From NCBI GenBank assembly GCA_934675795.1, contig CAKURW010000042.1:1-14454 (forward strand): DNA of 14,454 nt, read 5' to 3'. Positions 1-7,406 of the stretch are shown piece after piece; the first letter of the stretch is position 1; each line of letters opens with the position of its first letter. The translations under genes and the position numbers were made by a program. The notes below the pieces were generated by a model, which was given only the letters and a program-made list of their open reading frames with translations, did no database searches and was not told where the DNA came from. This DNA is from an uncultured Collinsella sp. (GTDB lineage Bacteria > Actinomycetota > Coriobacteriia > Coriobacteriales > Coriobacteriaceae).

Positions 1-21
1 TTGTACGAGAAAGGACGCGTA

Positions 22-750
22 ATGAAGATCATTAAAGCTAAAGACTACGAGGATATGAGCCGCAAGGCCGCCAATATCATCTCGGCGCAGGTTATCCTCA
101 AGCCCGACTGTGTGCTGGGCCTTGCCACCGGCTCCACCCCGATCGGTGCCTACAAGCAGCTCGCTGCTTGGTACGAGAAGGGCGACGTCGACTTTGCCGA
201 GGTCAGCACATACAACCTGGACGAGTATCGCGGCCTTTCGCACGACGATCCCCAGAGCTATCACTACTTTATGCGTGAGAACTTCTTCGATCACATCAAC
301 ATCGACCTGAACAACACGCATGTGCCCGACGGTTCCAACCCCGACGCCGCCGCTGCCTGCTCTGAGTACGACAAGATCGTCGCCGCCGCCGGTTACCCGG
401 ATCTGCAGCTGCTCGGCATTGGCAACAACGGCCACATCGGCTTCAACGAGCCCGATGACCACTTCTCCAAGGGCACGCACTGCGTCGACCTCACCGAGAG
501 CACCATTCAGGCCAACAGCCGCCTGTTCGACAGCATCGACGACGTTCCCCGTCAGGCCTACACCATGGGCACCCAGACCATCATGTATGCCCGCATGATC
601 CTGGTCGTCGCCAACGGCGAGGCCAAGGCTCAGGCCGTGCATGACATGTGCTATGGTCCGGTTACGCCCGCGTGCCCGGCTTCGATCCTGCAGCTGCACA
701 CCAACTGCGTTGTCGTTGCCGACGAGGCCGCCCTTTCGCTCTGCGAGTAG
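22..750 (+). CDS. nagB: Glucosamine-6-phosphate deaminase NagB
   Basis: This 242-residue cytosolic enzyme converts glucosamine-6-phosphate to fructose-6-phosphate plus ammonia, the last committed step of amino-sugar use. The phosphate-binding loop GLATGSTPIG lies at residues 33-42. NLDEY (65-69) carries the proposed catalytic base Asp67, and GNNGHIGFNEP (134-144) carries His138 and Glu143. The E. coli enzyme has Asp where this one has Asn136, and the protein is shorter than the 266-residue E. coli form; both features fit the shorter, Gram-positive-type branch, so the allosteric behaviour of the E. coli hexamer should not be assumed. The ATG at 22 is chosen over an in-frame TTG at base 1 because AAAGGA at 10-15 sits 6 bases before it. 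The upstream neighbour is outside the window. A terminator follows 32 bases after the stop, so this ends its transcription unit. Confidence 0.96.
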   Translation: MKIIKAKDYEDMSRKAANIISAQVILKPDCVLGLATGSTPIGAYKQLAAWYEKGDVDFAEVSTYNLDEYRGLSHDDPQSYHYFMRENFFDHINIDLNNTHVPDGSNPDAAAACSEYDKIVAAAGYPDLQLLGIGNNGHIGFNEPDDHFSKGTHCVDLTESTIQANSRLFDSIDDVPRQAYTMGTQTIMYARMILVVANGEAKAQAVHDMCYGPVTPACPASILQLHTNCVVVADEAALSLCE

Positions 751-782
751 CGCGAATCCTGCACCTCGACATAGCCTTGCCT

Positions 783-810
783 AAGGCCTCCGCTTTGCGG
801 GGGCCTTTTT
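783..810 (+). terminator. Intrinsic terminator of nagB
   Basis: An 11-bp stem (AAGGCCTCCGC at 783-793 with GCGGGGGCCTT at 797-807, one G-U pair) closes a TTT loop. A run of five T (806-810) begins in the last stem bases. It lies 32 bases past the nagB stop and separates nagB from the downstream regulator. Confidence 0.9.
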
Positions 811-1198
811 GCTATCCCTTTCCGCCCACTTGACCAAAATCTTGCCGCAAGCTTGACGAATGCCGGATGCCCAACAGTTTGATTCATTCCATACCAGATT
901 CTATGCAAAAATGCCACTAAAAGGTCGTAGACGGTAGCGGGTGCTAGGCGAGTTGAATGACATAGCTGAACCTTGTTCATCTGCGTTACACTGCCGCTTA
1001 GATGGGACAAGCTGACAAGCTCATTTACCTGCTAAAAGACCGATTAGTCGGGGGATTAATAACAATCGGTCCTCGCTGTACAAAAACTTGCCGCTTGCGT
1101 ACCAAAAGACAACCTAAAACACAAGGTCGCTCTATTCATAGCGCGGCTTGTATGGTCTTGCGGTTACAGTGTCCATACGGTCGAGTTGAGGAGCGGGC
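811..1198 (+). promoter_or_regulatory. Gene-free upstream region of the STAND-BTAD regulator
   Basis: These 388 bases contain no convincing gene. They hold a spaced direct repeat (CAAAATCTTGCCGC at 835-848 and CAAAAACTTGCCGC at 1081-1094, 13 of 14 identical), a dyad ACCGATT (1039-1045) with AATCGGT (1064-1070), and a second dyad GTATGG (1150-1155) with CCATAC (1173-1178) just before the ribosome binding site GAGGAG (1188-1193). I could not place a clean -35/-10 pair. The repeats are visible; their role as operators is inference. A control region this long before a single large regulator is compatible with autoregulation. Confidence 0.4.
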
Positions 1199-4198
1199 AT
1201 GGTAAACGATTTGAGCGGTATAGACGACCTCGAGCTGATGCCGCTGGGCGGAGGCTATATGGTGCGACGCGAACGCTTGATGAATGAGCTTATCGCCAAG
1301 GGCCGAAAGGCCGGCATTGTGGTTCTTTATGCGCCCGACGGGTTTGGGAAGACCTCGGTGCTGCTGCAGTACACCCATGAGGTTAAATGCGACCCGACGC
1401 GAGGCCCCGTGCGGATTATCGAGGCCGATCGCGCCATTGGGCGCGAGGTGTTTATGCAGCTCGAGGTGGTTACCGAAGAACTCAAAGACAAACCGCACTC
1501 CCTTATCGCGATTGATAATGTGCCAAACCTCGATCAGCGCGATACCGAAGACCTCATCGACAGGATTCGCGGCCTGCGCGCCATGGGGGTAGGGGTCTTT
1601 ATCTCCTGCCGTCCTTCAAATCGTCAGCTGATTCATGGGCTGGGCGATTCGGTTAAGATCAATGCGCAGATGCTCAAGGTGCATGCCTATGAGTATTCGG
1701 CGTGGGCATCGGCGTTTTCGATCAGCACATCGCTCGACTTTTATCAGCTCACGCAGGGCGTGCCCGAGCTCGTTTCGGCATTGCAGACGGGTCTGTATGG
1801 CCAAGGTGACGTAGCCGGTCTGCTCGAAAACGAGATTGTCAACGTATATGGCGCGGCACTTGCCGATCTGGCTTCGCTCGACAATAATGCGCTGTTTTGC
1901 GTGGCATGTCTCATGGTTTTGATGGGCGAGGGCAATATCGCAGAACTCGAGGCCTGTGGGGTGAGGCTGTCGATGGTCGACCAGTCCTATTTTGTGCGCG
2001 ACTACCCGATCTTTGGCTTGGATCCCGCCGAGCGGAGTTTTACGTGTCTGGGCACGGAGGATAACGGACGCTTGCGCTTGCGTAAGTTGGTGGCCGAGGT
2101 TCGCCCCGAACTTGTTCCGAGGGCGGCCCGGATTTTGCTTAAGGCGGGCCGATGCGATGCGGCGATGGGCCTGGCGGACGCCTTTTTGGACCGTGAAGCG
2201 GTCCTTGAACTTGCTGGGCAGTATGGGGTCGATCTGGCTCTGACGGGGCACGGGGCCGATATCTGCCGAGCAGCGCTGGGCACGATCGATGCCGAGGATC
2301 CGGCTCCAGAGCCAACGCCTGCCGAGGCGCTTGGCGTATATCTGGCAGCGGTCAGCGTGTCCAATACAAAGCTCGCTCGCTATATGGCATCGGTCATCGA
2401 GCGCGGGGGCGAACGGGCGGCCTGCGAAATAGACCCTGTTTCATGGAGGGTGGCCCAGACACTGACGGCTGTTTGCTATGGGGACAACGGGCTTGGGCTT
2501 CCTACGAACCTGGCCGTGCCAGAAATCGAGACATCCCATACCGCGCTCGATATGTTGTCTGCGCATATCGAGGTCAAGCGCTGCCTGACCGAGCGGGGAG
2601 ATGACGGCGGCGTTCTACAGCAGCTCAAAACGAGCAAGGCCTACGACTGCGAGCTCGACATCGCGGGGATTGTTATACGGGCCGACAGCATGCTGGTGGA
2701 GCTTTTTGACGGGTCGTTTGCGGGAACCGACGAGCGCGACGACGAGATGACGGTGGTGCGGGAGGCGCTCGACGTACGTGGGCTTAAGGCGATGGCTATC
2801 TGGGTGCGCATGGTGTTGGCGGCACGGCGGCTCCTTTCCGGCTTGCCGGTAACCGACGACGCGGCGTTCAACGAGCTCGATCGTTTTGCCGTGCGCATGC
2901 GCGACAACCAGATTCAGCTGTTTGGGCTGTTGCTAGAAGGCTGGCAGTCGCTGGCAGAGGGACGGCCGGTTAATGCAAAGTTCCGTGCGGTCCAAGTGCT
3001 CAAACTTGCCGAGGAGTCGATTGCGTACATGCGCGATAACGCATTGCTGTTGGAGCGCGCGGCGTATCTGCGTAACACTTCGATGGTTTCGGTGCGCGAG
3101 GAAGCGGAGCTACTCGATATAAGCCAGACGCAGGTTGGTGGAGCGGAGGCCTGGATGGTGGCGCTGCATTTGGCTTGTGCGGGCCGAGACAGCGATCTTG
3201 CGGCCTGGATGTCCATGAATCGCGCGGGGATTCTAGAGCCATCGTATCGGCTCTTTGCGCGCCTTGCCATGCATTGTCTGGGCGAGCCGGCGACCAGGAT
3301 TCGCAAGAAGCTTCCCGTGCGCGAGCTGTCGCGGTACTCGCTGCGCGACGATTTGGAAGGGGAAGGCGAGCGCCTGTTCCAGGCCGGTGAGGTTGAAGCC
3401 GTTGATACCATCGACCATATCGAGATTCGCATGTTTGGGGCGTTTCGCGCCGAGCGCGACGGGTTTCCCATCACGGACAAAATGTGGCGCCGCAAGAAGG
3501 CGGCGACACTTGCCGAGCGGCTTGCGCTGGGCATGGATGCGCTCGTCGATCGTGAGACGCTGGCCATGGAGCTGTGGCCCCATGCCGAGTTCAATAGCGC
3601 CCGCAACAACCTGTACTCGACGATATCGCGCTTGCGGTCGGCTTTGGGACCGACGCCGGATGGCAAGTCGTGCGTGCTCATCCAAAATGAATGCATCGGA
3701 CTCAACGGCGACTACGTCAAGACCGATGTACGGCTGTTTGACCAGATAAACCGCGAGGTTTTGGGAAATCGCACGGGTGCGCGCGGGCCCCATTTAGTTG
3801 AGTTGTGCCTTAAGATTGAGCAGCTTTATGCCGGACCGTTGTATGTTCCCAATGGCTGTAATCCCACCTACTTTTTGCGCATGCGGCGCATTATGCAGTC
3901 AAAGTACATCGATTGCATGATTAAGGGAGCAAATGCCGCTCTAGAAGAAAACGACCTGCAGTCGGCGATTTGGCTGGCGGAGTCGGGGCTTCGGCAGGAA
4001 ACGGCGCGTGAGGATATGGTGCGCTGCGCCATGCGTGTCTACAGCGCGGCGGGGCGGCGGCGCGATATCGTCGAGCTGTACAGCGGGCATATGCACCATC
4101 TGAGGGAGCAGGTCAATGGCGTGCCCGAGCCCGAGACGCGGCGTCTATACGAGCGCTTGGTGGAGGGACGGCTCAATCGCGTGCTGGTCGAGCGATAA
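1199..4198 (+). CDS. MalT-like STAND ATPase transcriptional regulator with C-terminal winged helix and BTAD
   Basis: A 999-residue predicted cytosolic regulator. The N-terminal NTPase has a Walker A loop APDGFGKT (residues 45-52) and a Walker B strand SLIAIDN (101-107, Asp106), as in MalT-type signal-transduction ATPases. A long helical middle (about 200-735) has no motif I can name and may be the sensor or oligomerisation part. From about 738 an OmpR-type winged helix begins (EIRMFGAFR, then WRRKKAATLAERLAL and the recognition region LWPHAEFNSARNNLYSTISR). A BTAD-like helical-repeat region runs from about 840 to 990. Canonical SARP proteins such as AfsR carry the winged helix and BTAD at the N-terminus, so the order is reversed here. 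The ATG follows GAGGAG by 5 bases. Ligand and targets cannot be read from the sequence. nagB lies upstream but is separated by a terminator. Confidence 0.85.
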   Translation: MVNDLSGIDDLELMPLGGGYMVRRERLMNELIAKGRKAGIVVLYAPDGFGKTSVLLQYTHEVKCDPTRGPVRIIEADRAIGREVFMQLEVVTEELKDKPHSLIAIDNVPNLDQRDTEDLIDRIRGLRAMGVGVFISCRPSNRQLIHGLGDSVKINAQMLKVHAYEYSAWASAFSISTSLDFYQLTQGVPELVSALQTGLYGQGDVAGLLENEIVNVYGAALADLASLDNNALFCVACLMVLMGEGNIAELEACGVRLSMVDQSYFVRDYPIFGLDPAERSFTCLGTEDNGRLRLRKLVAEVRPELVPRAARILLKAGRCDAAMGLADAFLDREAVLELAGQYGVDLALTGHGADICRAALGTIDAEDPAPEPTPAEALGVYLAAVSVSNTKLARYMASVIERGGERAACEIDPVSWRVAQTLTAVCYGDNGLGLPTNLAVPEIETSHTALDMLSAHIEVKRCLTERGDDGGVLQQLKTSKAYDCELDIAGIVIRADSMLVELFDGSFAGTDERDDEMTVVREALDVRGLKAMAIWVRMVLAARRLLSGLPVTDDAAFNELDRFAVRMRDNQIQLFGLLLEGWQSLAEGRPVNAKFRAVQVLKLAEESIAYMRDNALLLERAAYLRNTSMVSVREEAELLDISQTQVGGAEAWMVALHLACAGRDSDLAAWMSMNRAGILEPSYRLFARLAMHCLGEPATRIRKKLPVRELSRYSLRDDLEGEGERLFQAGEVEAVDTIDHIEIRMFGAFRAERDGFPITDKMWRRKKAATLAERLALGMDALVDRETLAMELWPHAEFNSARNNLYSTISRLRSALGPTPDGKSCVLIQNECIGLNGDYVKTDVRLFDQINREVLGNRTGARGPHLVELCLKIEQLYAGPLYVPNGCNPTYFLRMRRIMQSKYIDCMIKGANAALEENDLQSAIWLAESGLRQETAREDMVRCAMRVYSAAGRRRDIVELYSGHMHHLREQVNGVPEPETRRLYERLVEGRLNRVLVER

Positions 4199-4231
4199 AA
4201 AAACGGGCGCCCGAAGTACTTGGGCACCCGT
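4197..4231 (-). terminator. Intrinsic terminator of yhbY, overlapping the convergent regulator's stop codon
   Basis: Read on the minus strand, ACGGGTGCCC (4231-4222) pairs with GGGCGCCCGT (4212-4203) with one U-G wobble and a 9-base loop. Seven T follow (4203-4197). On the plus strand the same stem has a C-A mismatch and no T run, so it serves the minus-strand gene. Its T run includes two bases of the TAA stop (4196-4198) of the plus-strand regulator. Confidence 0.85.
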
Positions 4232-4268
4232 AAGCTTGCTACGTGTTGGCTCGCCGGGCCATTGGCTC

Positions 4269-4568
4269 TTAGACGAGCTTGATCTTCTCGATGTCCTTGC
4301 GCGAGGACTCGCGATACAGCGAGAACTTGCGGCCGATGACCTGGACGACCTCGGCGTGGCAGCGCTCAGCGAGCTCTTCGGCGGCCTCGCGGGCGGAAAG
4401 ACTGGAGCCATCGAGCACGGAGCACTTAACGAGCTCGTGCTTCTCCAGGTAGGCGACCGTCTGCTCGACGGTGCCCTCGTTGACATCGGACTTACCGATG
4501 ATGATGGCGGGGTTGAGGTGATGGGCCATGCTGCGAAGCTGCTTGACCTGTGCTCCTGTCAGTGCCAT
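4269..4568 (-). CDS. yhbY: YhbY/CRM-domain RNA-binding protein
   Basis: A 99-residue protein that is one CRS1/YhbY (CRM) domain, the whole length of the family. LRSMAHHLNP (11-20), the GKSDV segment (25-29), HELVK (44-48) and VVQVIGRKFSLYR (74-86) follow the family pattern in order. Bacterial members associate with large-subunit ribosome precursors, and a role in 50S assembly is the accepted inference. The ribosome binding site is weak: only a purine stretch (GAAAGCGAGA) precedes the ATG. It is transcribed away from the methyltransferase upstream on the same strand (158 bases apart) and ends before its own terminator. In many bacteria yhbY lies among GTPase or cell-division genes; here it stands apart from them. 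Confidence 0.93.
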   Translation of the reverse strand: MALTGAQVKQLRSMAHHLNPAIIIGKSDVNEGTVEQTVAYLEKHELVKCSVLDGSSLSAREAAEELAERCHAEVVQVIGRKFSLYRESSRKDIEKIKLV

Positions 4569-4594
4569 GGGTTCTCGCTTTCTATGTATGGGGC

Positions 4595-4609
4595 GCCCCG
4601 CGACGGGGC
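4595..4609. other. Short G+C hairpin between yhbY and the methyltransferase gene
   Basis: GCCCC (4595-4599) and GGGGC (4605-4609) form a 5-bp perfect stem over a 5-base loop. Neither strand has a T run after it, so it is at best a weak pause or processing site. Nothing else stands out in the 158 bases between the two genes. Confidence 0.3.
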
Positions 4610-4726
4610 CTTAATCTACGTGAGCTGTCCCACGATAGCGCAGGAACGGCGCGGTGTGGAGCGCGTTTGCCCAGTTCAAAAAGAATGCGGATGCCGAGTG
4701 AGTGGGCGGTGCGGGCTGCGAACAGG

Positions 4727-5614
4727 CTATGAGCGGGGTGCAGAGATCGGCTCCCATGCAATAAACGCCCAACGAACCTTGCGGACATGATCGAGCATGT
4801 AGCGCCCCTGCGGCACGCCCTTGGAGCCCGGCTCGCCGGCATGGGGGTTCTCAATCATGTGTTGAGCGATATAGTCGCGCAGGCGGTCGATCTTATCCTC
4901 GTTGCCATGTTCGAGCATACGGGAAAAATCCGCCACACCTGCCTCAAGGCTATCGAAGGTATCGCAACGAGGCGATTCAAAGTACGTAACCTGCGGCAAC
5001 GCACCCATCTGAATGAGGATGTTGAAGGCGTACACAAAGCCATTACTGCAGGTAACCGAGGCGCCGATGGCGTTCATCACGTGCAGGTCATAGCGCGGGC
5101 TGGAGTTGGCGACCATCGTGACAGCACAACGCCGGCGAGCCGTGCGGTCGAGCTTGGCAAGCGCGCCTTTTAGGTTGGTCGTGGTGACAGAGCGACTGGC
5201 AAAGGCAACATCCACCGCTTTCGCGACCGGTCCAACCAAATCCCAATCATCATCCCAAGCAAGCTCAAGCGGCGTAATAAGATCTTCGAGCCCGTAATAC
5301 TCAATGCCGGCATCAAGCGTGCCCAACATGGCAGGAGAGAAGTCGGCAGCAATCACGGGATGCCCAGCCTGAGCAAGCGGAATAGCAATCGACCCAGCCC
5401 CACACCCCATATCAAGCACCGACTCACCAGGCTTCAACGCCAACAGCTTTATAAAATCCCGAGCATAAGGGGCAGTCTCCAACGGCCGAAAATGCCGAGC
5501 CCGCTTATCCCACTCAAAAGAATCATCAGCCCGCCGCCGACCAGCCTGCAGACGCATCCATTCGCCATTCCAATCAGCAGCAAGCAGCTCAGAACGATTC
5601 TCCCCATCAACCAC
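4727..5614 (-). CDS. Class I SAM-dependent methyltransferase, substrate unknown
   Basis: A 295-residue Rossmann-fold methyltransferase. Motif I is VLDMGCGAGS (residues 66-75) and the following acidic strand end is AADFSPAML (Asp91). The C-terminal half (about 150-295) has no motif that lets me name a substrate. The start is GTG at 5614, set by AGGAGG (minus strand, 5627-5622) with 7 bases spacing. A longer reading from an upstream ATG at 5674 would add a hydrophobic 20-residue leader, but that stretch encodes an intrinsic terminator and the ribosome binding site, so it is not coding. Codon choice is less G+C-biased at third positions than in the metH or glnA genes, suggesting modest expression. 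It faces the same way as yhbY and UPF0210, but with gaps and hairpins on both sides, so I treat it as its own unit. Confidence 0.8.
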   Translation of the reverse strand: MVDGENRSELLAADWNGEWMRLQAGRRRADDSFEWDKRARHFRPLETAPYARDFIKLLALKPGESVLDMGCGAGSIAIPLAQAGHPVIAADFSPAMLGTLDAGIEYYGLEDLITPLELAWDDDWDLVGPVAKAVDVAFASRSVTTTNLKGALAKLDRTARRRCAVTMVANSSPRYDLHVMNAIGASVTCSNGFVYAFNILIQMGALPQVTYFESPRCDTFDSLEAGVADFSRMLEHGNEDKIDRLRDYIAQHMIENPHAGEPGSKGVPQGRYMLDHVRKVRWAFIAWEPISAPRS

Positions 5615-5621
5615 GGGCCAA

Positions 5622-5627
5622 CCTCCT
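5622..5627 (-). promoter_or_regulatory. Strong ribosome binding site fixing a GTG start
   Basis: AGGAGG on the minus strand lies 7 bases before GTG (5614). It decides the start of the methyltransferase against the longer ATG reading at 5674. Confidence 0.85.
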
Positions 5628-5633
5628 AGCAAC

Positions 5634-5665
5634 AAAAAAGCGACTCCCCCAAAAAGAAGAGCCGC
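5634..5665 (-). terminator. Intrinsic terminator directly upstream of the methyltransferase ribosome binding site
   Basis: On the minus strand a 10-bp stem with three wobble pairs (arms 5665-5656 and 5649-5640) closes a T-rich loop and is followed by six T (5639-5634). The AGGAGG of the methyltransferase starts only 6 bases later. It could stop transcripts arriving from the UPF0210 gene, or act as an attenuator or 5' stabilising hairpin for the methyltransferase mRNA. No alternative antiterminator stem is obvious to me. Confidence 0.6.
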
Positions 5666-5671
5666 AACCAG

Positions 5672-5702
5672 CATATATCAGAAAGAACCGATCCAACGCC
5701 AA
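5672..5702 (-). promoter_or_regulatory. Candidate promoter for the methyltransferase
   Basis: The minus strand shows TTGGCG (5702-5697) and, 17 bases on, GATATA (5679-5674). The overlapping TGATATATG resembles an extended -10. If used, transcription would begin near 5665, exactly where the terminator-like hairpin begins. The match is imperfect. Confidence 0.3.
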
Positions 5703-5779
5703 ACCGCCATACCAGCAAAGTAGGGCAGAAGCGAAGCGACTGCCAAAGGGATAGAACCCAACCGAGGTCCCGTTGTGCG

Positions 5780-5917
5780 GGAGCCCCGGGGAGGGCAAAT
5801 ATATAAGGTCGATCGCGAGTTCCGCACGAGCCGGAGAGCACTTAATGTGCTCTCCGTGCGAGTCAGGACTGTCCGAGCAGGCGACCTTATATGTCTGCCG
5901 CCCGGCGGCGGGGCTCC
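5780..5917. repeat. 138-bp nested imperfect palindrome, candidate structured RNA or intergenic repeat
   Basis: Three stems nest. The outer stem is GGAGCCCCG (5780-5788) with CGGGGCTCC (5909-5917), 9 bp perfect. The middle stem is GGCAAATATATAAGGTCG (5794-5811) with 5882-5899, 17 of 18 positions paired including one wobble. The apical stem is GGAGAGCAC (5833-5841) with GTGCTCTCC (5847-5855), 9 bp perfect over a TTAAT loop, supported below by CGCAC (5823-5827) with GTGCG (5856-5860). Between middle and apical stems is an asymmetric bubble of 11 and 21 bases. The two flanks of the apical hairpin carry a similar direct motif, GCGAGT-N7-GAGC (5815-5831) and GCGAGT-N11-GAGC (5858-5878). The minus-strand UPF0210 stop lies 16 bases away. 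No T run follows on either strand, so it is not a simple terminator. The shape recalls 6S RNA, but I recognise no conserved 6S sequence. Confidence 0.7.
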
Positions 5918-5933
5918 TCGCCCGAACCCTCAG

Positions 5934-7298
5934 CTAGTTCTTCAGCGAGTTTAGCGGTGCCGGGAAGCGTCCACCACGGTGGGCAAGTACGGTGCCGGCG
6001 TTGGGGTTCACCGGCATGATGGGTGCACGGCCGAACAGGCCGCCATACTCGACGCAGTCGCCCACGCCCTTGCCGATGGCAGGAATCACGCGCACGGCCG
6101 TGGTCTTGTTGTTGATGACGCCGATGGCCATCTCGTCGGCGATGATGCCGGCGATGGTCTCGACCGGGGTGTCGCCGGGGATGGCGATCATGTCCAGGCC
6201 AACGGAGCATACGCAGGTCATGGCCTCGAGCTTCTCGAGCGAAAGCGCGCCGGCTTCGACGGCGGCGATCATGCCGGCGTCCTCGGACACGGGGATAAAG
6301 GCGCCGGAGAGACCGCCCACGCTGGAGCTGGCCATGACGCCGCCCTTCTTGACGGCATCGTTGAGCATGGCGAGCGCGCAGGTCGTGCCGGGGCCACCGC
6401 AGGTGCCCACGCCGATGATCTCGAGGATGCGCGCGACGGAGTCGCCAATGGCAGGCGTGGGAGCCAGCGACAGGTCGACAATGCCCTTCTCGACACCCAG
6501 ACGGCGGGCTGCCTCACGGCTCATGAGCTCGCCGGCGCGGGTGATCTTAAAGGCGGTCTGCTTAATCTTTTCGGCGACTTCCATCATCGATGCGGAATCG
6601 GGCAGCGTCTCCAGGGCTGCGGCCATAACGCCGGGGCCCGAAACGCCTACGTTGATGACGGCGTCGGCCTCGCCACCGCCGTGGACGGCGCCCGCCATAA
6701 ACGGGGAGTCCTCGACCATGTTGGCAAAGCAGACAAACTTGGAGGCGCCGACGGAGTCCTGGTCGGCCGTGAGCTTGGCGGCATCGATGATGGTCTGGGC
6801 GGCCATGAGCACGGCATCCATGTTGATACCGGCGCGCAGACTGGCGACGTTGACGCTGGAGCAGACGCGGCTCGTGGTGGCGAGCGCCTGGGGGATGGAC
6901 TGGATGACGCGGCGGTCGGCGTCGCCGATGCCCTTCTGGACGAGTGCGGAGAAGCCGCCCAGGTAATCGATGCCGAGCGTCTCGGCCGCGCGGTCGAGGG
7001 CATGCGCGATGGGGGTGAGGTCCTCATCCTTGCAGCACGCGGCGATCTGCGCCACCGGGGTGACGGAAACGCGCTTGTTGACGATGGGGATGCCGTACTC
7101 GCGCTCGAGGTTCTCGGCGGTCTCGACCAGATGCTCAGCCGTGTGCGTCACGTGGTCGTAGATCTTCGTGCACATGCGGTCGAGGTTCTCGTCACCGCAA
7201 CTCATGAGCGAAACACCCATGGTGATGGTCCTGATGTCGAGGTTCTGCTCCTCAACCATGCCGCGGGTTTCCGCGATTTCTGCGGGCGTGATCGCCAT
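5934..7298 (-). CDS. UPF0210/DUF711 'PFL family' protein
   Basis: A 454-residue protein matching the UPF0210 (DUF711) family over its full length, including [19 protein letters not shown] (16-34), NKRVSVTP (74-81), [10 protein letters not shown] (114-123) and RVCSSVN (144-150). The family is usually annotated PFL-like for a distant fold relation to glycyl-radical enzymes. I see no RVxGY glycyl-radical motif, and its reaction is unknown. The ATG at 7298 is preferred because AGGAG (minus 7310-7306) lies 7 bases before it. A longer start at 7355 would run into the palindrome at 7345-7380 and has no comparable site. In many genomes this gene is next to a small ACT-domain gene (UPF0237); none is present on either side here. 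It lies 108 bases after metH on the same strand, so co-transcription with the methionine operon is possible but not shown. Confidence 0.9.
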   Translation of the reverse strand: MAITPAEIAETRGMVEEQNLDIRTITMGVSLMSCGDENLDRMCTKIYDHVTHTAEHLVETAENLEREYGIPIVNKRVSVTPVAQIAACCKDEDLTPIAHALDRAAETLGIDYLGGFSALVQKGIGDADRRVIQSIPQALATTSRVCSSVNVASLRAGINMDAVLMAAQTIIDAAKLTADQDSVGASKFVCFANMVEDSPFMAGAVHGGGEADAVINVGVSGPGVMAAALETLPDSASMMEVAEKIKQTAFKITRAGELMSREAARRLGVEKGIVDLSLAPTPAIGDSVARILEIIGVGTCGGPGTTCALAMLNDAVKKGGVMASSSVGGLSGAFIPVSEDAGMIAAVEAGALSLEKLEAMTCVCSVGLDMIAIPGDTPVETIAGIIADEMAIGVINNKTTAVRVIPAIGKGVGDCVEYGGLFGRAPIMPVNPNAGTVLAHRGGRFPAPLNSLKN

Positions 7299-7344
7299 CC
7301 TTGCGCTCCTATCTGCCAAAACGAGCATAGTCTTATCTATTCTA

Positions 7345-7380
7345 ACGTGCCGCACGTGCCAAGTGGCGCGTGCGGCACGT
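7345..7380 (-). terminator. Perfect 12-bp hairpin after metH, probable 3' end of the methionine operon
   Basis: ACGTGCCGCACG (7345-7356) pairs perfectly with CGTGCGGCACGT (7369-7380) over a 12-base loop. It lies 27 bases past the metH stop and 47 bases before the UPF0210 start. The minus strand, in which metH is read, has only TTAGAAT after it, while the plus strand has TTTT, where no gene ends. It may be a weak terminator or a 3' stabilising hairpin that lets some transcription continue into UPF0210. Confidence 0.5.
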
Positions 7381-7406
7381 TTTGGTGCTCGGTTGTTTCC
7401 GTTGTG

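Noticed and set aside
651..1010. A 119-codon minus-strand frame
   Set aside because: It runs through the nagB terminator and the end of nagB, and shows no recognisable domain or ribosome binding site.
5615..5674. Hydrophobic N-terminal extension of the methyltransferase, resembling a signal anchor
   Set aside because: This DNA holds the terminator stem, its T run and the AGGAGG site. The GTG at 5614 is better placed, and the enzyme is expected to be cytosolic.
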